This document shows positions 21,173-30,630 of a stretch of 64,000 nucleotides of DNA, piece after piece (positions within the stretch are counted from its first letter, which is position 1; every line of letters begins with the position of its first letter). This DNA is from Endothia cerciana. Lineage: Eukaryota; Ascomycota; Sordariomycetes; Diaporthales; Cryphonectriaceae. The stretch is from positions 310,001-374,000 of the forward strand of contig JALRMH010000030.1 of the NCBI GenBank assembly GCA_026119935.1. Reading direction: 5' to 3'. The notes beneath the pieces are model-generated. The model made no database searches, had not been told where the DNA came from, and was given only the letters and a program-made list of their open reading frames with translations. Both the position numbers and the translations under genes were made by a program.

Positions 21173-22644
21173 ATGTTGCGAATACCACTCGCCAGGCCAG
21201 GGCAGGTAGCCCTCCTGGCTTGTTCGATCGTGTTCGCCACCATACCGACCATCGCCATCTTCTTGAGGCTGCTGGCCCGGCGGATCGCAAATCGAAAGCT
21301 GGACGCGGCGGATTACCTGATCGTTTTTGCCTGGGTAAGCACCGACCATCTGCTCATCTGGGTCCGACCCGCTGACGGCTGACCGTCGCCCCTAGCTCAT
21401 GACTGTCGGGTTGGCCACGACATGTATATTGGGTGAGCAGCGAGGCGCTGGACTGTCTGGAATCAATGAGGCTCACACGCAACTGTGCAGAGACGTTATA
21501 TGGCGGGTTCGGATGGCACCGACTGGACGTCATAGCGACCTACGGCGAACAGGTCATCGTCAATTATCATATCGTCAGTCGCGCCCGTGTTCTCACACAG
21601 CCATGCAAGGGTTCGATCGCTAATCGGGACTGCCTGTTCAGATCAGCATGCCCCTCGAAATCTTCTGGACCCTCAGCATTAGCGTCTCAAAGATGTCTCT
21701 TCTCCTCCTCTACGTCAAGGTCTTCCCCCTTTCTCGCCTCACGGTCGCGTCGAAGATCACCTGCGCCTTCGTCGGCCTCCTCGCCATCTCCGCGGTCCTG
21801 TGTACGCTGTTGATCTGCGAGCCGATCCAGCACAACTGGTACCTGGACCTACCAGGGCACTGTGGCAGCCAGAAGGCTGTCTTTGGCATCTACGGCGTCC
21901 TGAACCTCGTCACGGATGTGATGGTCCTGGGGCTACCCATCCCCAGCCTGGCCGGGTTGAAGCTGCCGACCCTCAGGAAGGCCGGGCTGGTGGCGACCTT
22001 TGCTGTGGGGTTTCTGTAAGCCGCTCCCGCCCGCTGAGATTAGATGGGCAACGGTTTTTTCGCATGGCCGACAGCCGCTGACCTCTCGCAGAACCTGTGT
22101 TGCCTCGGTGGTCCGTCTCGCCTTTCTCACCACCATGGACTACGAGGACATCACGTACAGCGGGGTTCCATTCATCCTCATGTCCGTCGTCGAGCCGTCT
22201 CTGGCGGTAACGCTCGCCTGCGTGCCGCTATTACGACCACTATTAGGGAAGGGCACCAGCAGGTACTCCTCCACCGGCACCAGGGAGAACGTCGCCGCAC
22301 TGTCTCCGCAGGGCTTCAATACCACCGAGTCCACTGTCGGGAGGAGCAGCCGACGGATGCGAGGGAGGTCGTCGGCCATCACGGTACCACCTACAGTGCT
22401 GCAGTACCATTACGAGATGGGCTTATGTTCCAAGGAGGACATGCCGATAGACGTTCAGGAGCTGATGGCGACAACGTTAAACGACTACAAGTACCAGGCC
22501 CAGGTCATTGGAGGGCATGATTCGGACGAGAGCACGAAGGGCAAGGCAAACTCGGAGGACTTGGACATCAGGCCGGTCGATGGTGCCAATATTGTTGTGA
22601 AGCAGGAGTGGAGTGTCTCGAACGAGGTCAAATTTGACGTTTGA
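21173..22644 (+). CDS. fungal rhodopsin-domain seven-helix membrane protein (PTH11-related)
   Basis: Five exons: 21173-21334, 21396-21432, 21491-21573, 21642-22015, 22092-22644 (402 aa). The family is the large fungal rhodopsin-like integral membrane domain related to PTH11-type receptors. The sequence shows TM1 (VALLACSIVFATIPTIAIFL) with RRIANRKLDAADY after it, TM3-4 (EIFWTLSISVSKMSLLLLYV then KVFP), the IQHNWYL/GHCGSQKAVFGIYGVL loop and TM5, then VLGLPIPSL and the STGTREN tail. The extracellular Cys of CEPIQ and GHCG are conserved disulfide candidates. The cytosolic tail (about 290-402) is Ser/Thr-rich without known domains. Exon 2 is only 37 nt. Intron 3 uses a GTCAGT donor. It could be a receptor or an orphan membrane protein; the ligand is unknown. 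Confidence 0.85.
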
Positions 22645-24036
22645 CAGCGTTCTCCGCGCATTTGGGAGGCGCGTTCTCACGTTGGTTCGGCGTATATACA
22701 CTGGCGGCCTCTTGTCATATTTAGCGATACCCAGTTTCTCTGAATAGAAACAAACACGCATGACGAAATTTGTAAGGCCCCATTGTGCATCTTTGACCGT
22801 GAGAACATCCGATCCGGTCTTCGAAGCTGCCACCACAAACTTTGACCCGTGTGACACCTGGCATGAAGAGTCTCCTGATCGCATATCTTGCTTGCGTCCT
22901 TGGGTGGACCTTTCAGCACGGTCTGGATCGAATGGCACATCCCGTCGCCGTGCACAGGTTCCTGCATCGGGAATCCTGCCCCTGCCGATTGTTGCACAGG
23001 ATGTGCAGGCGGCGGCGGCGGCTAGTTCCACTGATCACCTCCAGCTAGATGCAGATTTCTCCCGCGGAGGCCATGCCAGATGCAGGTCATCCTACTGCTA
23101 ACGGTGGGATAGCAGATCCGAGGCCATCCCGCCGTCCGCTCTTCGGGTCCGGACATGATCGACTGGAGGACGCGAATACCGCACCGCGTAAGTGTCCTGT
23201 TCTGGACGGAGTAATAGTGTTGTTGGCAACAGATAGCCCCCCCCCCCCTTCTATCGGCCCCCGACAACCGTGATACCCAAGTGGGTGAGGCCCAGAGCGG
23301 GTCGGTCGGGGGTTAGGAAAAACGACGCGGATCGGTCTGCGAGTGCCAGCCTGCAGGCCAGCCGCATGAGGTTGAGCAGAGGGGTAGTAATGCAGGGACG
23401 GACTGCATACTAGAGGCGGCAGTCGAATGCCAAGTCGCCACCTTGTCAGAACCTGAACGGAGGGTCGGAGACTAGGCTAGAAAAAAAGGTGTGGAGGCTG
23501 GGGAGGGGGGGGGGGTGTTGTCCTAGATTTATAACCCGGGGTCATCCGGCGACTTACACGAGACAATCGAACCACGGACCTTGGAGAAGCCTCAGTTTGT
23601 GGTCGTATGTGCTGCTGCAGCATCATTCAGGAGCCGAGCAGTTCAGATGGTGTGCAGCAGTCACACCAGTTGACCAGAAGAGGGAAATGTGCTCGTGTAA
23701 GCTTAATATCCTACCCAAGCCAGGTGATGATAGATCAGATATCAACGAAGCTGCGCAAATAAATGCAGGCCTGTTCAGTACAGATCAGAATCTATAATCA
23801 AATACAAGTGACATAGCCTCTAATATCAAATGCAAAGCAACGCAGGTACTACACTCGCTTCACTGCCGACGGTAGAGAGGGACATTGTTACAGACAAGAC
23901 GCCTTCACCACGACGCAAAGGAAAAAGATTCGCAAGACCGATTATGGCTGAATCGGGCAGGGCATTGCATTCAAAGCAGTAGAGACCAAGTAGCTTAGTG
24001 GAAAATGAAAAGGATGCTGTAAAATGGCAAAACATA
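22645..24036. other. intergenic, no gene seen
   Basis: About 1.4 kb. Contains C- and G-runs at about 23237-23246 and 23503-23514. No convincing coding sequence. Confidence 0.45.
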
Positions 24037-24098
24037 TGATCTGGCCCGGGCTCAAACCGGGGACCTTCAGTGTCCACACAACAATCTCTCATGATAAC
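24037..24098 (-). pseudogene. broken tRNA gene: 3' half of a tRNA-Val-like sequence
   Basis: On the minus strand the sequence keeps an intact T arm (CCCGG stem, loop, CCGGG stem, with GGTCCCCGGTTTGAGCCC), a 3' acceptor strand CCAGATC plus A, and a downstream TTTT (plus 24028-24031 region). Upstream only GTTATCA of the D arm survives. The acceptor 5' strand, D stem and anticodon stem are absent or unpaired. It therefore cannot fold as a tRNA. The similarity to the intact gene at 26769-26877 is in the T arm and flanks of the break. Confidence 0.7.
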
Positions 24099-24171
24099 GA
24101 AAGAAATTTAAGTTATGTTACCAAAAGCATGCCAGGAAAAGTTCTGGTACAGAAGGTGAGTTTGGGTAAAG

Positions 24172-24203
24172 AATAAAAAATAAAAAATAAAAAATAAAAA
24201 TCT
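24172..24203. repeat. A-rich heptamer array, (ATAAAAA)n
   Basis: About four tandem ATAAAAA units about 75 bp upstream on the plus axis from the tRNA half. Low-complexity. Confidence 0.8.
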
Positions 24204-24362
24204 AAAGAACGAAGGGCAGCGGAGCCTGGGGTCGAGAGAAGGGGTCTACCGTACCGTCCCCCTCCTGCCTCATGACCTCCACGTGAGCCAGAGGAATTGT
24301 CAGGCAGATGGTACACCAAGCAGCAACTGGACGTCTCTCACAAAAACAGCATCTTGGGATGA

Positions 24363-25304
24363 TCGATCCCAAAGCGGCATGCTTACTGTCACCGGAGGCG
24401 ATGGGGGGGTCCATGTCATTGCTGCTTCACTATCCGAGTTACTCCGTCGACGATATCACCGCCGGCATCACGTTCGACACGTCGAGCTCATCCATCCGGC
24501 GGCTCGCCGGCTCTGGATTCGACGATCGAAACCCCCTGTGGCTCGACACCTACTGTCGCCGTCACAGCATATGGGCAGGGCACCGCCAAAGAGCGGAAGC
24601 ACTTGAACCCCTCGAAGAAGGCCGAAGCCGCCATCTTCGGGCTGCATACAGCCTGGAACCCAGTGCGCGGCCGGACTTACGACAGGTCGTTGGCGCGCAT
24701 TGCGCAGATGGCGTGCATCGCCCGCACGCCTGAACAAGAGACTTTCCAGGAGGCGCAGTCTCAGCGTGAGCTGGACGAGTATGTCCCGAGCGAGAGGAGA
24801 GGCCAGTCCCGCCTGGCAACTATCAAGCGGACGAGCACCGGCAAAGAAAAGCTGGGGCTTGTGCTCAAGAGGGGCGACTCGGTGGAGGTACAGTGCGATG
24901 CTTGCGGCTTTAACCGGCTCGACATCCAACCGTACTTTACCACTAGAGGCGGGCGTCAATTCTACGGCGTCATCCGGGGCAAGTGTGAGGTCTGCGAAGC
25001 AGACCCAGCGGAGGGTCGGGCCAAGAATGGGAACTACTACGTTCCCACCAACCTGAATATGCCATGGGTCCAGTACTACCCGTACTGGCTTGGCACGGAC
25101 AGCGAGAAGACCCCAACGGACCTCGATCGCTACTGGCAGCAGGCGAATGCCAGGAGGCAATTTGGTGAGCCCATGTCGCTGACTGGTCGTGCTGCAAAGC
25201 TTGCCCCCGGTGTTGTGGCCCGAAAGGGCCGCAACAAGACGTCACAGGAGACCGCTCTCCAGAATGATGATGGGGACAATGACGATGCCGTTCCGGAAAC
25301 GTGA
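24363..25304 (+). CDS. hypothetical protein with paired CxxC motifs; 5' end unresolved
   Basis: One frame is open from 24363 to the stop at 25302-25304. From about 24560 it has clear coding character: TAYGQGTAKERKHLNPSKKA, then AAIFGLHTAWNPVRGRTYDR, a basic central part, a CDAC motif and, about 43 residues later, a CEVC motif that together could form a zinc ribbon, then NYYVPTNLNMPWVQYYPYW and an acidic tail. No in-frame ATG occurs before 24708. Either an upstream exon exists (an overlapping frame from the ATG at 24308 or 24415 also looks coding to about 24570) or a frameshift near 24570 has broken the gene. I do not recognise the family. It sits in the repeat-rich, gene-poor part of the window, so it may be lineage-specific or decaying. 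Confidence 0.45.
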   Translation, partial: SIPKRHAYCHRRRWGGPCHCCFTIRVTPSTISPPASRSTRRAHPSGGSPALDSTIETPCGSTPTVAVTAYGQGTAKERKHLNPSKKAEAAIFGLHTAWNPVRGRTYDRSLARIAQMACIARTPEQETFQEAQSQRELDEYVPSERRGQSRLATIKRTSTGKEKLGLVLKRGDSVEVQCDACGFNRLDIQPYFTTRGGRQFYGVIRGKCEVCEADPAEGRAKNGNYYVPTNLNMPWVQYYPYWLGTDSEKTPTDLDRYWQQANARRQFGEPMSLTGRAAKLAPGVVARKGRNKTSQETALQNDDGDNDDAVPET

Positions 25305-25515
25305 ACAGCAGTCGGAATTCACACCATTGTTGTGTGCCCATGGCATGACTGGCTGATTTCAGTTGGCTCGAACATGCATTCCTTCGCATCGCCGCTCACT
25401 GGCTCCGGTCGGTTCGAGTGGCGATGCCTCTCTTTGCTTCGGCTGGTTTGAGAGCGCTGTCAGATACTCTGCTGACAGGTCCTCGTCGCAAGGGGGGGGG
25501 GGGGAGGGGAGCTTA

Positions 25516-25658
25516 GCCTCGCTTCACAATCCAGGACTCTCGCCGTCCTGACCGGCCTCGCTTCACAATCCAAAACTCTCGCCTTCCCCGCCGGCCTCGC
25601 TTCACAACCCAACACTCTCGGCAGTGACGGCCTCCTCTCACGGTCGAAGCCTCACTAC
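25516..25658. repeat. 39-bp minisatellite, about 3.5 copies
   Basis: Units start with GCCTCGCTTCACAAYCCA and contain ACTCTCG: 25516-25554 (39 bp), 25555-25593 (39 bp), 25594-25629 (36 bp) and a diverged partial copy to about 25658. Located just after a G-run, 210 bp downstream of the CxxC gene. Confidence 0.85.
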
Positions 25659-26753
25659 TTCTTTCTTACTCCTTTGCAGCAGTCATCTCTTGCTCTCGCC
25701 AGATGACGTGCCAACCTGTCATCAATATGTCCTGAGACTTGCCGAGTGCTCGGTCGGACACAGAGCTATCAGCCTTAATCGCCCTTTCAATTTTCATTGA
25801 CCAATGACTTGGCTTCACAGCATTGAGCGGCCGTCAGCTCTAGCATGCGCATCGGGGCAACAAGTGGCGATCTCGCTATATAATCAAGAGCCGCCGCCTT
25901 CTTGCAAGTTACCTGGCGTCCATGTCAGGACCGTTTTCCTCGCCTCACAGCGCGTTGTCCCTCTTGACACCTCGCTCCACGCATTTTTGGGAACTTCACT
26001 CAGTTCTGATCTTCTTGGGTACGGGTAATTGTCAGCACCTCTGAACGAGAGTCGAGTAGCCACGGCTCATGGTCAAGCAGCCCATCAATAGCAACAACGA
26101 GTCTCAACTTTAACCACTCTAAGCTGAAGCTTCCACACCGGCAAGGAGGTGCCCGTTGACATCTCCATCCCAATCGAGTCATCAACACCTCGCGGACCCA
26201 GACACATCAAACTCCAAAGTTCATCGAAGTCTTGCTGCCGATGATGCTCGGGCCAGGTACCAGCAAAAGCAGAGCCATTGCGGGAATCTCGGTTGAGGAC
26301 CACCACCCCCCATTCTTCCGTATTTAGCTTTTCGCTAGAAACATTCTCAGTGCATGTGGCTCATACAGCTCAGGAACACCAGGGACTTGGGATCAGATAT
26401 ACTCAAAATTTATGTGAGTACAGGTTAAGCGTCTTGGTGGCTTCGAAGTCCACTGTTTCTGATAATTACACTGACCTAGCCAGGAAAACGACCGTCTCCT
26501 CAGATCAGTCAAATGACGCAGCCCACCAAGCACACATCTGCGCACAACCTTGGGACCCCTGACAGTCAGTCAGCCAGCTTGGTGACCTCACCCATGTTCG
26601 ATCAAGAACAACCCAACACATCACATAGCGGAGGAACATTTCACCCTGTTCCAGTCCACCAAAAAGCAACCGAATACTCTACAATTCACAGCATGCATCA
26701 ACACATCAATTTCCACATCACCGGCGCCAGAACTGACACTCATTGGGCCTGAC
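25659..26753. other. gene-less stretch
   Basis: About 1.1 kb with a GCTATATAATC TATA-like element near 25873 but no gene downstream that I can support. It is the 3' flank of the tRNA-Val gene. Confidence 0.45.
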
Positions 26754-26765
26754 AAAAATGCAAAA
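26754..26765 (-). terminator. Pol III terminator of tRNA-Val
   Basis: On the minus strand two T tracts (T4 at 26765-26762 and T5 at 26758-26754) begin 4 nt after the tRNA 3' end, as expected for RNA polymerase III. Confidence 0.75.
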
Positions 26766-26768
26766 CGA

Positions 26769-26877
26769 TGATTCGGCCCGGGTTTGAACCGGGGACCTAC
26801 AGTGTACCATGAACCTCACGATTAATTCATAAGTTTCGATGTTAGACTGTCGTGATAACCAACTACACCACCGAACC
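26769..26877 (-). tRNA. tRNA-Val(AAC) with a 35-nt intron
   Basis: The minus strand folds as a full cloverleaf. The acceptor is GGTTCGG with CCGAATC and discriminator A. The D arm reads TGGTGTAGTTGGTTATCAC, the anticodon stem pairs ACAGT with ACTGT, and the loop CT-AAC-A-C gives anticodon AAC (Val, GUN codons after A-to-I editing). The T arm is CCCGG-TTCAAAC-CCGGG. A 35-nt intron (26839-26805) lies one base after the anticodon, the canonical position for tRNA splicing endonuclease. The mature length is 74 nt. Internal A and B boxes (TGGTGTAGTTGG and GGTTCAAACCC) and T-run terminators are present. It is a nuclear gene in an otherwise gene-less stretch. Confidence 0.9.
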
Positions 26878-28792
26878 ACTTGATGAGTACTTTGTCCAAT
26901 AATCATCATATCCTCGACACTACTGCAGCGGTCAGCCCCGAACACGCGGATCTTTGCCCACTGAGAAATGATGTTGACAGCACTCTTCGAGTTGATGCAC
27001 GTGGCGAGGTCTTACAGAGAAAATGCACCAGAGAAGTCTGAGTGGTTTGAAGAGGCTTACTGATCATCGGAGGAAAGATTCTATGGATGGAGTGCTGAAT
27101 TTGCACAGTGTTAAGCAGGAAGAGGAGGGAGGGATATGGCGTTCCATGTCGACTGGGAGGATGAACAAAGTCTCGCCTGCTGTGTGCGAGGATGATCTCA
27201 CTCGGAAACCCGTTGCACGTGGTTGACCTATCCGACGATAGGAGTTTTTCTGTGGGTTTCTCAGTCGGAGGATGGAGTAAGACCAAGATGAATTGGGAGG
27301 AACAGGAATGATGTCAGAAGAGACCAGAGGATTGCGACTGGTGCAGGGTGGTTGATGGCTGACAGAAGTGCTAGTCGGATGATGGGCTGGATGCCTGGCT
27401 TGTGCAGGCGAGAGTGTTTTACAAGGGCATTCCAAGGTATCAGATTCGAGCGTCCTCAGCACGACGGAACGGCGATGGAAGTGGTGGCGTGAAGAATAGC
27501 CGCATTGGGGTTCCGTGGATAGGCCTCCTGGACTGATCGGGACTTGCTTGCTTGCGCAGACGTCAACTAGTTCGGTGAGTCTATCCCTAGTCTCGGTCAC
27601 GAACAGGACACTGACTGAGCTGACACAATGATCTTCAACCAGCTCTATAATTCACAAGTTCAGACATCAACTTTCGACAGCACGCAAAAGGGGGTGGCCC
27701 GGGAAAACAACACGGGACATCAAACGGGAGCTTGGCTCCCGCATTGCAATGGAGGCGCAGTGGCGCTGAATCTCGTCCTTGGTTCGCACGACCTAAAATC
27801 GAGCCTCGTGTGTCTGATCGGCGCTCAGTTCATACACATACACAGCTGGAGCTTTTTGCCCCATCGATCGTCAGGCTCTGAGGCCCTGCAGAAACATCTG
27901 CCTTTCCTAGCCCAGCCTCCGACAACAGCGGGCATCATGACCACCCAGAGTTACAAGTGCACCATAGTATCACCAGACTAGGTGAGTGACCCTTGGAGAT
28001 CCCTGGAGCATCTCTTTGGCGGCATCTGCAGTGGATAATAGGAATCAAGGGCAATACACACACCAACAACAGCAGCTTCGACACCAACACTACCGCTCAC
28101 TTGCACAAACCACTGTCCGATCCGTCCCTTCTCTGTGCTGCGAACCGATTCTCTCTCGCCCTCTCCGACCTGTCCCAACGAGCCAGCCGCGCTCAAGGAT
28201 CTACTCTCCGTCATCGTCGACTCGACATTCCGTCCATAGAGGGTACCCAACCACCTGCAGCTGACCCTCTCCGCGCCAGTCGATTGCATCAAACTTTCTA
28301 TATGGCGCGCCCGCGCCCGCATGGCCACGATCTGTTGACACTCCACGAAGGTAACATGTGGTAGTGCAATGAGGAATATGGAACTCTGGAATGCTCATGT
28401 AAGACTATATTTTATTTGGATACTACATAGTATAGCGGAAGACAGTGTCTGGATATTTGGAAAGATTTTGGCAATATCCACCAAGCATCAGCAAAGCATC
28501 TTAGACAACTTCACAATTATGAAGGCAATATCTAATAAATATTCCGCTCCTCTTGAGAGAGCAAGAGGAGCGCATGAAATGAATACTTGACCTTTTTTCA
28601 ATGAGATCTATCTAGCGAGTGCAGAGGCAAAAGTCGAAGAGTGCAATGCTGTGCTTGTTGCCCACTAGAGCGCCCCGCTGGCTGATATTCCAGGCCCTCA
28701 AGCTCTTACATTCAGCGCTGCACAGTAAGTAAGGGACGCAAATCAACATGCAACCAGCACACCATTCAGAAATTATATCCTTTGCATTGATC
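26878..28792. other. gene-less stretch
   Basis: About 1.9 kb. A minus-strand open frame at 27064-27600 (178 codons) has compositionally biased Ser/Pro/His-rich translation with no recognisable motif and is not called. Sequence from about 28380 to 28600 is AT-rich. Confidence 0.45.
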
Positions 28793-28817
28793 TGATAACC
28801 AACTACACCACCGGACC
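28793..28817 (-). pseudogene. broken tRNA gene: 5' half of a tRNA-Val-like sequence
   Basis: The minus strand reads GGTCCGGTGGTGTAGTTGG then TTATCA, i.e. a 25-nt acceptor 5' strand and D arm nearly identical to the intact tRNA-Val. After TTATCA the similarity stops abruptly. No anticodon or T arm follows within several hundred bases, so it is a truncated copy and not an intron-bearing gene. Confidence 0.7.
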
Positions 28818-29347
28818 AATTTTAGGTGATTTGACACACCTAGTGGGCTGGGAAGTAGTGGGGAATGCAACCTTATACATATGGCTTTGGGCCAAGCTGC
28901 TCGGCAGAGCCGGAACTGGCGGGGAAGCCGTGTAGCATCGAGTTGCAAACAATACGTCAGACTCTCGCCTAGAACTGGGGCGCAGGCTCTGGGTGCTGAT
29001 GTGCAACGGGACTTTGGGCAGACAGAGGAGATCCCAAGGGACGACACCCGAAGAGTCGGACTCAACGGAACTACACTACCATGAAAGTTGGAACGCACTA
29101 CGAAATCCAGTGCCTAGAGACATTTTAGGCATGAGTGAACTGTATATATCTTCCTGCTTGGAAGGTATCTAACGTCTCCTATCGATGCCGAACGCCCAGT
29201 CTCACACTGCGCACTCGTCAGCGCTTCGAGCGCAAACAAGGTCCACTGCCTTCTTCATGAATCCGCGCGAGAAAGAAGGATAAGAAGAAATTAAAGCTAT
29301 GGAAAAAGGCTCGTCTTGTACAAAACTCATATCTATCGATGTCTCGT
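28818..29347. other. intergenic, no gene seen
   Basis: 3' flank of the dehydrogenase gene and 5' flank of the tRNA half. Nothing recognisable. Confidence 0.45.
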
Positions 29348-30630
29348 CTAATACCCTTCCTTCCGGTCTACCTTGTTCGTGAGCTCCTTACCCTCGCTCA
29401 AACGCTGCAGATTCAACTTCACGATACCCCAGACTCGATCGAAGTAATGGGTTGAGGCGCCGCTGATATGTGGAGTGACGAGGACATTCTTGGCGCTCCA
29501 GAGGGGGTGACCGTCCGGTAAGGGCTCTGGGTCGGTTACATCCAGTGCAGCACCACGGATCACCTCTTTGTCCAGCGCCTCTATCAGATCGTCCGTCTTG
29601 ATAATCGGCCCGCGAGCAATATTCGATACGAACGTCTTCTTCTTCGAGAGCACCTCGAACTCAGGCGCGCCGACGAGGCCGGTGGTCTTGGGGGTCAGAG
29701 GCATCGCAACAACAAGCAGGTCCAGGCCGGATCCGAGGAACTCGTGCAACTCCTCCGTGCTCTCGCCAAAGAACCACTTGGAAGGCAGAGTGCCGTCTGG
29801 GTCGCCAAGTCCCGGCGGGCTGTACGAATAGTCCTTCTTTGACTCCGGGGTCTTGCGCTCGTGCAGCGTGTATGCATATACGTCCATGCCCATGGCTCTG
29901 GCTACACGTGCTGTCTGGCGACCAATGCTGCCATATCCCAAGATTCCTCTTTTTGGCGGTCAGCGGTATCCTATATCTTGATGCAGCTATGCCGGACTCA
30001 CACTCTCTGCTGGACTGCATCCACGGTGGGCTCGGTGCCCCTGATCCACTTCCCTTCTTTCTGCTTATGCAGGTACGCGGGGACTTTATACTCTGGTTAG
30101 CAAGCTGCAGAATTCACGACAGGAAGCAATCGGAAGCTCAACTCACTGTGGTGTTGGAAGGTCAGGAAAGTCGCGATGATCCATTCCGATATTTGGGGGC
30201 TGAGCAGTAGCGGACGTCCCGTTAGCAACGAGAGGCTTCTCAGAGCAATGTCTATCATCCAAGACAGCACTCACCCGTGGACCCCGTTCGCAGTGCAGAA
30301 TGCCACATCCGTATCCGTATACAGCGGATCCGTGACAATCAGATTAGCACCGGCAGACGCGAGCTGCACGTATTGCAGCTTGGGCACGTCGTCCTTCTCC
30401 GGTAACCCCTCTTGGCTGTAACCCGTGAGCAGGACCGTCACGTCCTCCCACTCCTCCTTCGTGATGTCGCTCTTCTTGTCCCCTACCTGAATCTCCAAGT
30501 CGGGGTACTTCCTCTTGAGAGCATCCACTTCTTCGTCCGAAGGCTTGAAACTGTCTCCCAGTATCGTGAGGAGCTTGTGACCCTTGAGGGTCTTGTTGGG
30601 CAGCGTCTTGTCATATCGCACTAGGACCAT
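29348..30630 (-). CDS. D-isomer-specific 2-hydroxyacid dehydrogenase
   Basis: Four exons on the minus strand: 30630-30275, 30199-30147, 30092-30002, 29948-29348 (366 aa). The enzyme reduces 2-oxoacids or oxidises D-2-hydroxyacids with NAD(P)H in the cytosol. The exact substrate (glyoxylate, hydroxypyruvate or other) is not determined. The dinucleotide site GILGYGSIGRQTARVA begins at residue 168. The catalytic Arg279 is in NIARG, Glu308 in DVTDPEPLP and His327 in VTPHISG, all in the usual order. All three short introns have GTGAGT donors, and removing them restores HGPQISEWII, YKVPAYLHKQKEGKW and the Rossmann motif in frame, which is strong support. Length is slightly above the family's usual 320-340. 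Confidence 0.9.

Noticed and set aside
25516..25658. CRISPR-like array
   Set aside because: The copies are directly abutting 39-bp units with no unique spacers, in a eukaryotic genome: an ordinary minisatellite.
27064..27600. 178-codon open frame on the minus strand
   Set aside because: No domain, no splice partners, Ser/Pro/His/Arg-biased composition, and it lies in a gene-poor region.
28600..28817. complete tRNA gene with a long intron starting at the 5' half
   Set aside because: No anticodon stem partner or T arm follows on the minus strand within several hundred bases.
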